Positions 24,969-35,100 of a stretch of DNA of 64,000 nt are shown one piece after another. The notes under the pieces are model-generated. The model did not search any database, was not told where the DNA came from, and saw nothing but the letters and a program-made list of their open reading frames with translations. Position 1 is the stretch's first letter, and every line of letters begins with the position of its first letter. The position numbers were made by a program, and so were the translations under genes. This DNA is from Misgurnus anguillicaudatus (taxonomy: Eukaryota > Chordata > Actinopteri > Cypriniformes > Cobitidae): the NCBI RefSeq assembly GCF_027580225.2, contig NC_073361.2, positions 26,688,001 through 26,752,000 of the forward strand, read 5' to 3'.

Positions 24969-26464
24969 CGTAGATATAATAAATGCTCATCCTTTGATGT
25001 TAAATTGTGTGAATTTTGGGGTCGCATTTCATCACTTCCTTATTCTGATTTGTTTAGATGTCGTTGGTCCGAGTTGTATTCATATTATTGTCTAACCACA
25101 TCATAATGCGTTTGGAAGTAGACCAATACCTAACTTCCAGCGGCCTCGGGGTGCATCCCAAATGGTACACTTGATGTGGACTTGCAGTCTCGTGGACTTT
25201 CCATGTCACCTGTATACACACGACGGTCAAGTCCACAAGACCATAGGGTGTCTCATTCAGAGTCCTGCACGGGTCCATTTTTGGAGACCCGTGTCCGTCC
25301 GTACCCGCAAAGTTCAGCACCAGATCCGACCCGTCACCCGTGATAATATCAAAATTAAATCCGCACCCGCCCGGACCCATTAATATTTGGCCCGTTACCC
25401 GACCCGTACCCGCATAAATCACACACGCTAAAATCATTCCAATTAAAGTGCTTTATTTTTTATCTCGTAACGTTACCTCTCTCAACATCACAACAGCGTC
25501 ATGAATAGGCTAATGAAACAGGCTAAAGTGCGCTCTGTTTTGGGCCATTTAAGTAGCCTATCGGCACAAATGGAACCTGATAACTATACAGAAATAGACA
25601 TATTAATAAAAAAACAAGAAAAAGAACAACCTACCTACACAACCCCTGCTGTGCTCCTACGTTAAGTCTCGTCTCGAAATGCTTTCTAAGAGAAGACGTT
25701 CAGCTTCCGGCTATCAACAGCAAAACTTTATGCCAGAGTCCTGCAACGCTCGCTCCAACTAGGCTACGAGAAGAATCAACAAACTGGTCGCGCACTGTTG
25801 TAGTGGTGGTGACGTGATGGGTCAAATGTCATATCAAATGTTCCGCGTGTAATGGTAATTAAGCCGGCGGTCAGCGTTTTTTCCGCGCTCGGCGCTGAGC
25901 GTCGAGAGTTGAAAGAGATTAAAGTTTGGGTGAAATGCTCCGCTCGTCAATGTCAGTTGTCACACGGCCGTCCAATCACAGTGGAGGAAGGGCGGGACAA
26001 GTATCACAACAACCAACCGGCTCACAGCTTAAAGGTCTTTACACACCGGGACGTTTTTCGTGCGCGTTTATCGTCGACGTCCAACGTCTCGTGACTTAAG
26101 AACGAGCGCCAATGTGAGTGCGCACACCCACGCGAAAAGCGCGACGCGCAAAAGCGTCATTTTCAGAAAAACGCCTCGGACGCGTTTTTTTGGTTTGACG
26201 CAGCGCGTTAAAAGTTGGCCGACCAATGAGATTGGCGCTTTTGTTCACGTGCCTGGCGCTTCTGAAGTTCCAATAAAACACGACTTGGTGGCGCTCAAGC
26301 ACAAAATGGTCTTGCGGAGCACGTGGAACAGGTAAACACACAAAGAAGATGCATCGAGGCTGTGGAGGTTAATGAAGGTGTCGGAGTTCCTCACATCATC
26401 GACTGAATTTCGAAGGTAACGTGATATATATTAGAACATTACAATACATATCTGTGTGGGCTAT

Positions 26465-26640
26465 ATGATTAGATTAAACTTTATTGTCATTTCACAAGTA
26501 CAAGGCAACGGAATGCAGTTTAGGTCTAACCAGAAGTGCAAAAGCAGTATAAAAAGTGCAGGATATCAATAATAATCTAGGTGCAGGATTATGTAATACG
26601 ATGTAACAACTTACTATGGGTGGTACTATGAACATAATAC
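26465..26640 (+). repeat. Dispersed repeat, ACTTTATTGTCATTTCACAAG family
   Basis: ACTTTATTGTCATTTCACAA, GTACAAGGCAACGGAATGCA and CCAGAAGTGCAAAAGCAGT resemble a fish repeat I recall as common; the class is uncertain. Confidence 0.45.
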
Positions 26641-27413
26641 TATGAACATAATCTACAGAAATGTACAAATGGATGTGTACATAATAAACTAAACAGAACA
26701 GTAGTGAAATTAATATTTAAGTAGTGCATGAATGAATTTGGATTGTAACTAGTCAGTTAAGAGTGCAATGGCTTAAGTTATTGTGAATAGTTATTCTAAT
26801 ATTCAGTACACAGGGGTGCAAACGATGTAATTCAAGTAGTCCAGCAGTGCAAATGAACAGGGAGTATGAAATAGACAGTCCAGTAGTGTATTGAACAGAC
26901 CAGTAGTGCAAATCTACATTATAACTGTGCAAGTAATAAAAAATTATTATTGGTGCATTACATTACGATATGTAATGCACTGACATTGAACACTTCATAC
27001 CATGGCATGTTCCCTGTACACCGTGATATCACATGTTTTGTTGTTTGCACCATAGTATTTCATTGTGTGTAACTGGAACCTGTTGTACACAAACGTGGAC
27101 AATAACACTGCTTCATGTTCACAGAAAAATATTTGGTTATTAAATTCATTGCTTTTTCCTAACCACAAATAGCTTGGACAAATCTAAAATGTAAGCCAAA
27201 CCAAAGGTGGGGTTTTAGGAGGTTAATTTGTGTTCTGTGTTTAGGTAACATCTGCTGCATTTGTTCAGCCAGATAAAATACCATGAATCTAAATTACATT
27301 TGTAATCAAATATTGACCTCATGGATATCGTGGCCCTCAGTGTGAAAGATTGTTTCTGATGAAAACTAAATTTATCTTTACAGTGTTCACAGCAATATTT
27401 CTGCTAAAATGAT

Positions 27414-27707
27414 GTGAGCAAAAGTGAGGAGGCCCCAGCAAGCACGTCTTCAGGATCATCCAGCACCAGCCGTGGCAAGGTCCAATCTAAACAAAAGAAA
27501 ACAGTCCGAGACGAACCTCTGGAGATGTACCTCTTATCAAAAGATGCTAAAGGGAAAAAATTGAAAGCGAAGCACAGAAGAGCGAAAGAAGAGCACAGAA
27601 ATAGCGCTCTGCCAGTTTTGGGTCACTGTCACACCTATAGATGTTTATTATATACCATTATATTTAGTTATTTTTTTAATGTTTATACATTCAAGAAATA
27701 CAGTTGA
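27414..27707 (+). pseudogene. Lysine-rich remnant frame inside the Harbinger-like element
   Basis: A serine-rich start (EEAPASTSSGSSSTSRGK) is followed by a basic stretch (KQKKTVRDEPLEMYLLSK, GKKLKAKHRRAKEEHR), then AT-rich low-quality sequence to the stop. There is no ATG in frame: a TAA lies 9 bases before the frame, just after a plausible acceptor (CTTTACAG, 27382). It could be the C-terminal exon of an element-encoded DNA-binding protein, but no family is recognised and function is not assigned. Confidence 0.25.
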
Positions 27708-29128
27708 ACATGTACATTTCATAGATATGTTTATTTGCACTACAGTTCACTTAGACTTCTATCATTGTGACTTATTTGCTCTACAGCTCTGCCAGTTCTT
27801 GTTCACACAAATTAATGTTTATTATATACCATTTTACTTATGTATTTTAAGTGTTTATACATTTAAGAAATACATTTGAAAATGTCTAATTTTAAATGTT
27901 GATTTGCACTATCGTTCAGTTGCACTACAGTCATTGTGACTTTTCTGGAGTGAACCAACATTTCTGAATCCTGTTTTATTTGATTTTACTGTCATGTCTC
28001 TGATTGTTATTGCAAACTGCAGATCATTCACAAAAATAAATGTTTGATTAAAAAAACTAATTGTAAATAATGTGACATTTTGGCACTATGCATATATTTG
28101 TACATCAGTATTGTTGACCTCTTTTTGTAATAACTACATACCTAATTATTGCATCATTATATTTATAGGCAACACTTACCAATTTGCAGGAGTATTAACA
28201 TTTTTGGGCACAACCAAAATGGTGGTTCCTTGTTCTACCCACCCAACCTCTATAAAACGAGTATATTGGTTAAAATGAGAACATAAATCTTTAGCCAAAT
28301 CACAAAATACAATACATTTGGCAGGAAAATTGTTAACAGAGAAAGTGCTTGTAAAAGATTTGTTAAAAGTACACACATTGGATCACCCATTACCTTATAT
28401 TTTGTGAAAGAGTTTTAATTTTGATATAACGAGTTCTATCAAAAATAGTTACTTTTATGTGGAGATGCTGATATATTAACTGATGATAAAAGAATCGAAT
28501 CAAATAGATTTCATTTAAAAATGTATTCAAGTTCACGGAGATATTGTTTGTACAAAGATTATATATATCTCGTATATGAAAAACCGTATATGAATGGTTA
28601 TTGACAACACGCGAGTGTAACTGTCTCTCTTCTTCTGTGTGACAAGTGAGTGTCAGAACAGACGCATAACGTCTCGCAGCGCCGCCCCGTGTACCGGCAT
28701 ATATCCGTTTTGTATTAGGCGCCATCTAATGTCCAGGGTGTGAAATTGCACCCCACTCGGCTCAGCGCCAGTAAAATTCGTTTGGGTGTGAAAGCAGAAA
28801 AACGTGACGTTAAACGCCGACGATAAACGCGCACGAAAAACGTCCCGGTGTGTAAAGACCTTAAGTATCACAGCTAAAAAGCGCTTGGCTGAAAAAACAG
28901 CCGTGTTTCAAAGTTTGGTGTGCACATCCTTAGACATACAAATTTTGCACATATTTTCATTTGCACTACTACCCGCCCGCGCGGAGTTAATTATCCGCCC
29001 GCGGCCCCGCCCGTGAATTTTAGGAATGTCACAATCCACCCGTTGGAGACACTTTTATGCGGGTACCCGACCCGTTGCAGGACTCTGGTCTCATTTATCA
29101 TTTTGGGTTCTAAAAGGGCACTCGTGGG

Positions 29129-29832
29129 CAGTGTTGGGGGTAACGCATTACAAGTAACTTGCATTACGTAATAATATTGTTTTTCTGAAAATGTACACAT
29201 TAATATTTTAGTTACTTTTTTAAAAAGTAATGTGAGTTACTTTTCAGTTTAATTCATTTGAATAAAAAAAATGATGTACTGAATTAAACTGAACTTATAC
29301 CACGGGTCTGTTGAATGCTGAATTGTGATTGGCTGAGAAATGTTCAGTGGGTATGCATTAATTTCTGATAATTGCACACCTAACTTGTCAAATGTTTTAA
29401 AAATAGGCACCAGAGCAATGTTTGTGGTAACCGTGGTATAAGAGGAATAATTGACTCCGGTCCTTTGAATTATTTTAAAATATTGCACACCCGCGGTGTA
29501 ACGGCACGACGCGATTGCACTATGGGTGTACATTATTTTCTTATAATTCAACGGCCCGTGGTCAATTATTCCTAGTTTAAGTCAGAAACAGAAATGGCGG
29601 GGCATAACTTAACATTTTTGCGATGGAAATGCAGTTTCTGAAAAATAAACTTCTTTGGCACAAAAGCACCTGCAAAGCCTGAAAGAGATCAAGCCTCAGC
29701 CAAGTAAGAAAAAGTAACTTAAAAGTAACGTAAGCATTACTTTCCATGAGAAGTAACACAATTAGTTACTTTTTAGGGGAGTAACTTAATATTGTAATGC
29801 ATTACGTTTAAAAGTAACTTTCCCCAACACTG
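29129..29832. mobile_element. hAT element, CAGTGTTGGGG family, copy 1
   Basis: The ends CAGTGTTGGGGGTAACGCAT and AAGTAACTTTCCCCAACACTG are flanked by the perfect 8-bp duplication CTCGTGGG at 29121-29128 and 29833-29840. A further repeat with CCACGGGTCTGTTGAATGC and CAACGGCCCGTGG (about 29290-29570) is inserted within. No transposase frame. Confidence 0.9.
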
Positions 29833-29840
29833 CTCGTGGG

Positions 29841-30935
29841 TGCCCCCTTTTTGGTCGATATGCTCCCTTGATGCACACATTCCCTGAGCACATGTGAGCT
29901 TTACAGCAAATTTCTTCACGACAGTCAAAGCTGCATCACATCACGAAAGCGCATATATGTTGGATAACCGGAGTGTTTAGGGTGCCATTTGAAAAAGATC
30001 CTCGATCTGCTTGTTTGGTGCGCACTGAGCAATTGCCCCATAGTTGGTTTTAAACCGAATTAATTATATTACCTTTAATTAAATTAAAGGTAAAGGTACA
30101 TATAAATATGCACTTATAGCCCAACACAGCTTTCTACGTCACTGTAAAGGGGATCGCACACCGGCCGCGCCAGTTTGTTAAGTTACTGGTAAATAATTTC
30201 AACTTGTTTACAAGTGGTCAACTATTCTAGTCAAAAACTAAAAAATAGTAGGTCCAATTTGAATAAACTTGCATGGTTTTTTTTTACAGTGTGGAGATAA
30301 TAGCACCGTGCATTTAATAGCATTATGCATAAGGGCCGAAAAACTAACAGATAATAATTACCGCTAACGTGCATTACACCATGTATTCTGTATTCTTTTA
30401 TATTTTGCTTATGTCTGTAGTTTCTTTACTAATACACGTTTGCAGTAAAGCTGCTATATACAAAGCGTACAGCATTATCTGAGTATTCTGTTCCCTCTTC
30501 ATGTTTATGTCATGGACTGTCAAAGCAACATATACAAGTACTCATGTCTACATCTTGTTGTGTATGTATACATCTGTGTATTTATTGTATGGCTTTATTA
30601 CTACATCCAAAGTACAGTACGTGATCTATAAAAAGCTTAAACTTCAATTGAATGAACATGATACAGCATCAAACCTGAGAGAGCAAAACTGCTATAGAAT
30701 TGAAAAGCAAAGCAGATGTATTATGAATCAAAGGATTTACAGGGTGACATACTGCATTAACACTTTAACAAGATGTTCCCACAACATTGCTTCACATTTA
30801 TTCAGTCAAAAGCTAAAAGCTTCGTCTTTCTGAAAAGTTTGTCACCAAAAAGAGATCGGGTGTCAGATGTGAAATCAAAGGAACAAACAGAAGACAAAGA
30901 GAGAAAAAGAGAAAGAATGTGAAACTTCCGAAGCG
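29841..30935. other. Intergenic region downstream of ptbp2
   Basis: AT-rich, with no recognisable gene and no clear repeat boundaries. It may hold distal 3' UTR of ptbp2 if a polyadenylation site beyond 30936 is used. Confidence 0.35.
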
Positions 30936-30941
30936 TTTATT
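30936..30941 (-). terminator. Candidate poly(A) signal of ptbp2
   Basis: AATAAA on the minus strand about 1.07 kb after the stop codon, in a CTCAATAAACG context. Two other AATAAA hexamers lie closer to the stop, so alternative polyadenylation is possible. Confidence 0.35.
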
Positions 30942-32008
30942 GAGCATGCTACAGGTAAAAATGCAAGGACAACCAAATCAAACCTTTCAGTTTTTGTTTA
31001 AAAAAAAATTATTTTAATTGTGCCTCATCAAAAGTATTCTGAATCATACATTCTTAAAAATGTAACAAAAAGAGGTACGGGTCACGTAAGCCCCCCTTTA
31101 AAATTCTTTTTAAGGAAGTCTTGGCAGAGCAGGTAGGAAAGGGAAGGCTGACCATTTTTTCACAATATCCTCTCATAAGGCAAAAAAAGACATCTGGGAC
31201 CTGCTCTTTAATTTTGAGGGGTAAATTAAGACTATAGGCACACAAAACTTTGGTCCTTTCCCAAATCACACTATGAATGATGGAAGCCTCTGCCAATATA
31301 TACTTAAAAAACGATCCTCTGAATTACCAATGCAAATCTGTTATAAACCTGTGCAGGACAAAAACGAATAAACAGGAAAAACGGGCAGGATTTTTTTTTT
31401 TACAGCTGGGAGTAAAGGAGCAGAAGGAACAATTATAACATAAAACAAGAAATTTCACCCACCATTTATTCCTCTCAAAGTTCAGCTGGATTGTTGGCTC
31501 TCTGAGGTGACCACCGACGTACTTACAATTCACGAGATTTCACCAAATAAGATTTGTACAAATAAAAAAGGAAAAACTGAAGTAACTTTTGAAAGGCTAT
31601 CACACACTATACACATCAGACACGAGGAAAAATAATTTGAGTTTCTGTCCTAACAAAACTTTACAGTGTAATATTCTCTCCCTCGCAGCCTCTGCAGTCG
31701 ACGGGCTTGCGTTGAGGAATTGACAATCTGAATTAAGTATGAAAAGATTTATGAAGGTTTTGTAAGGCACATTCTTCTGCTTGTCGTAGCGGTTCAGACT
31801 TTACGCCGAAAGATCCATCCCACCACTGAAAAGAATAGCAGATGTGTCCCACCCAAGGCAAAGTGACGAGGGGTTACCAACAGTTTTATTCTTCTTTAAA
31901 CATTTTCTTGTGGAATGGTCGAGAAAATTTGGGGGAAAACTCAAATTGTGGTCCCCAGTATACGTTTAACAGTCAACAGGTAGTGCTAGAAAATTGGGAG
32001 CTGGACCT
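30936..32008 (-). other. ptbp2: ptbp2 probable 3' UTR
   Basis: No coding frame or obvious repeat family is seen after the stop codon. Candidate polyadenylation hexamers (AATAAA on the minus strand) lie at 31885-31890, 31465-31470 and 30936-30941. Long 3' UTRs are usual for PTBP2, so the most distal signal is taken as the end; the real end is unproven. Confidence 0.4.
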
Positions 32009-32138
32009 TCAGATGGTTGATTTGGAGAAGGAGACCTTTAGGTGGTGGTTATTACCCATGTTGTAATTATGCAGGTCAATTAAGCATTGAATGGCTTCCT
32101 CGATGGTGGTCATCTGAATGAGAGCCATTTTGTGATCT
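32009..32138 (-). CDS. ptbp2: ptbp2 exon 14, coding part (C-terminus)
   Basis: 130 nt encode the last base of Q, then [34 protein letters not shown] and VSFSKSTI, then TGA. This is the end of RRM4, and VSFSKSTI is the C-terminus of PTBP1 and PTBP2. Acceptor CGTCTGCAG. Differences from mammals (for example NMGNN for NLGEN) are conservative. Confidence 0.96.
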
Positions 32139-35100
32139 CTGCAGACGAAATAGCGATTAGGCACAAAAAGACATTTTACCTCAGTAGGTTATCAGTAGCT
32201 TAAAATCATTCAAGACCATAAACGCTCACAGACTTACTGGAAAAATTTGAAAGCTTTCACAGTGCCACCGGAGTTGGAGAACAGGACTCTGAGGTCATCT
32301 TCGGTTATGTCTTGCCTTCAAACACGACAGAAAAATTGCTTAGCTCCCGGCCGACTGACACAAAGATTGACAAGACGGCTTTACTCACGGGATGTTTGAC
32401 AGATGCAGCGTTGCAGACGGAGGAAAGATGTTCTGGAAGTTCTTGGAGCCGGGTTTTTTGAAACGATGCAACGGAGAGTTTGTGAAGTCTTTGGTGAGAC
32501 CCTGGTCGTCTAAACCGTCCCTCGGTAACTGTACCGTCTGGTGCTTCGACATCGTAACTCGGATGATCTTCGAATACATTTTCTGACCGTTCAAATGGCT
32601 CATAGCTGACAGATATCCATACAAATAAGCCAGAAAAATTTGTAATGAAAGTAGTAACATATCATGATTCATAATATTAAGATTAAATTTGCCATCTATA
32701 TTAAAACAAAAACATTCCCTTAAAGGCAGAGTGCATGATCTTTGAAAAACACTTTGGAAAAGGGATTCGGGCCGACTACCAAAACACTTGTAGCCAATCA
32801 GCAGTAAGGTGCGTGTCTACTAACCGACATTGTAGATTGGGTTGAGTATGTGTGGGGCGGGTCTATCAAATGAAGGTCCAGATTCGTGTTTGTTTAGGTG
32901 ATTTCAAATGTCAAAATTGGCTTTCAGAGATCATGCACGCCGCCTTTAAACTTTATTAATTTAACAACAAATCCTTCTTAGTTATTGCAAGACAATGTGA
33001 AGCCTTACCAAGCTGAGCTTGATTTATATCAGCCATCTGAATCAGTGCACTGTCCTTCTTATTAAAGAGAATCTTTACACGCTGCACGTCACCATAAACA
33101 CCTGCGAACAGAACAGCCAACAGCAAGAAGAAAGAGAGAGAAAGCAAAAATAGGACAGAGGGACGTGTGAGACTCTGAGAGTGAAAGACAGACTGACAGA
33201 AGTTATATTGAAATAGAGAGAACTAATAACAATCCGACAAAAAAAAAAAAAAAAAAAAAAAACGTAGACCCGGCCATACCCTCAAATTTAACTTATGAAA
33301 CTCAGATGGAACAAAAAAAATTGCAACTAAACCGAAAGATCACATGCATTAAAACAACAAAACAAATCAACAAATTAAAGGCAGAAATAAAATAAATATA
33401 AGCAAAAGACTTGCACTGTAAAAGCAAGTTGATGGAAATTATTTAAAGTCAATATGAAACGCCCACTTTTGTGTCTTTTCACCTGGATGTTGAGGCTGAA
33501 CATCAAGTTTACAATCAATAAAATATGTGTTTTGTTTTGTGTAAACTTGAAATCAAAAGTTTTATTAGAAAGCAAAATATATGAAAGAGTTTTTAGCTTT
33601 TTTGTATTAAAGGGACACTCCACTTTTTTTTACCACTTTTAGCATAACTTAGCACAATCCACCGAATCTGATTAGGCCATTAGCATCACGCTAAAAAAAT
33701 AACGACGGAAAATAAAAAGTTGAGATTTTCTAGATAGATATGGCTAGGAACCATACCCCCACTCTGGCGTAACAATCAAGGACCCTGCCGCTGCAACATG
33801 GCTGCAGCAGGCGTAGTAATATTATGCACTGCCTGAAAATAGTCCCCTTAGTAACTTTTAATGGCAGGGGACTGCGTAATATCATTGCGCCTGCTGCAGC
33901 CATGCCACAGCAACAAAGTCCCTGACCACCACGCCAGAACGAGAATACAGTTCCCAGCCATATCCATCCAGAAAATCGCAACTTTTATTTTCTGTCGGTC
34001 TTAGTACAAAATGTAACTACAGAAGAGTCAAGTTTTAAATAGGAAAAATATCGGAAAAAAGATTTTTTTTGCGCGATGCAAATGTTCTCATCAGATTCAA
34101 TGAATTATGCTAAGCTATGCTAAAATGGTACCACAGAGATCAGCTCAATGGATTCCAAAACAATAAAAATCAAATGTTTAACTCTGGGGGAGCTGGAAAA
34201 TGAGGCTATTTTCAAAAAAGTGGAATGTCCCTTTAATGCGTTACATTTGCATAAATTTTGCATTTAGACATGAGAATTTAAAACTCGCAGTCTCTCAACG
34301 CCAATACGAATCACAATTTTCGACATCTTTCTACACTTCAGCTTTTAATCAGATTTTAAGCTGTAAGGTAAAATAAATCCCACTGGCGATCAGTGTTGGG
34401 GGTAACGCATTACAAGTAAAGTGCATTACATAATAATATTACTTTTCTGAAGTAACGAGTAAAGTAACGCATTAGTTTTTAAAATGTACATTCATATTTC
34501 AGTTACTTTTTTCAAAAAGTAATGCAAGTTACTTTTATGTAACTTGTTAGTCACATTATGCACTCTATGCGTACACGCCTTGTGTGGGAACAGTTTGTCA
34601 AAAACTAAGCCGGCTAAGAGCTCGACATTTTTGTGATGAAATATGCAATTTCTGAGTGCAGAACTTTTCAATCATAAAACACTTGCAAACCTGAAAAAGA
34701 TCAAGCCTCACCCAAGAAAAAGTAACGCAAAAGTAACGTAAGCATTACTTTCCATGAAAAGTAACTAAGTAACGCAATTAGTTACTTTTTTGGGGGAGTA
34801 ACTTTATATTGTAATGCATTACTTTTAAAAGTAACTTTCCCCAACACTGCTGCCGATATTTCCTGTTTGAGTGGAAATTACGTCGATGCATCTAACAAAG
34901 CTGTGCATTTCAAGCCAGCATAGTGGGTTTTTGAAATAATGTAAACATTACCTTTATAAAAGTCAAACCATAGGTACTAAGAATGAATATCAGGCAAGTC
35001 ATTTTTTCATTTCACATTAACTTTAAATAAAAACAAAACTAACAATAATAAAAAGCAAACAGAAAGGTAAAGCTAACAAGAACATACCGAAGAGGGTAAA

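Larger units (their letters stand above)
26033..28861. mobile_element. PIF/Harbinger-like element with TAA TSD, nested in the hAT
   Basis: Long near-perfect TIRs, starting AGGTCTTTACACACCGGGAC and continuing through GCGCGTTTATCGTCG, are flanked by TAA at 26030-26032 and 28862-28864, the 3-bp TWA duplication typical of PIF/Harbinger. 2829 bp. The interior holds a decayed lysine-rich frame and AT-rich filler; no DDE transposase is recognised. Confidence 0.75.
25258..29087. mobile_element. hAT element with perfect 8-bp TSD, 3.83 kb including nested insert
   Basis: The ends CAGAGTCCTGCACGGGTC and GACCCGTTGCAGGACTCTG are flanked by GTCTCATT at 25250-25257 and 29088-29095. Sub-terminal regions are rich in ACCCGC/GCGGGT words. 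A PIF/Harbinger-type element (26033-28861) is inserted inside. No intact hAT transposase is seen. Confidence 0.9.

Noticed and set aside
25054..25437. 127-codon minus-strand frame
   Set aside because: It spans the left TIR and target duplication of the hAT at 25258, so it is a chance read-through of repeat sequence.
32606..33008. Possible hidden ptbp2 exon in intron 11
   Set aside because: Most of the intron is a MITE (32720-32949), and exons 11 and 12 join in phase without it.
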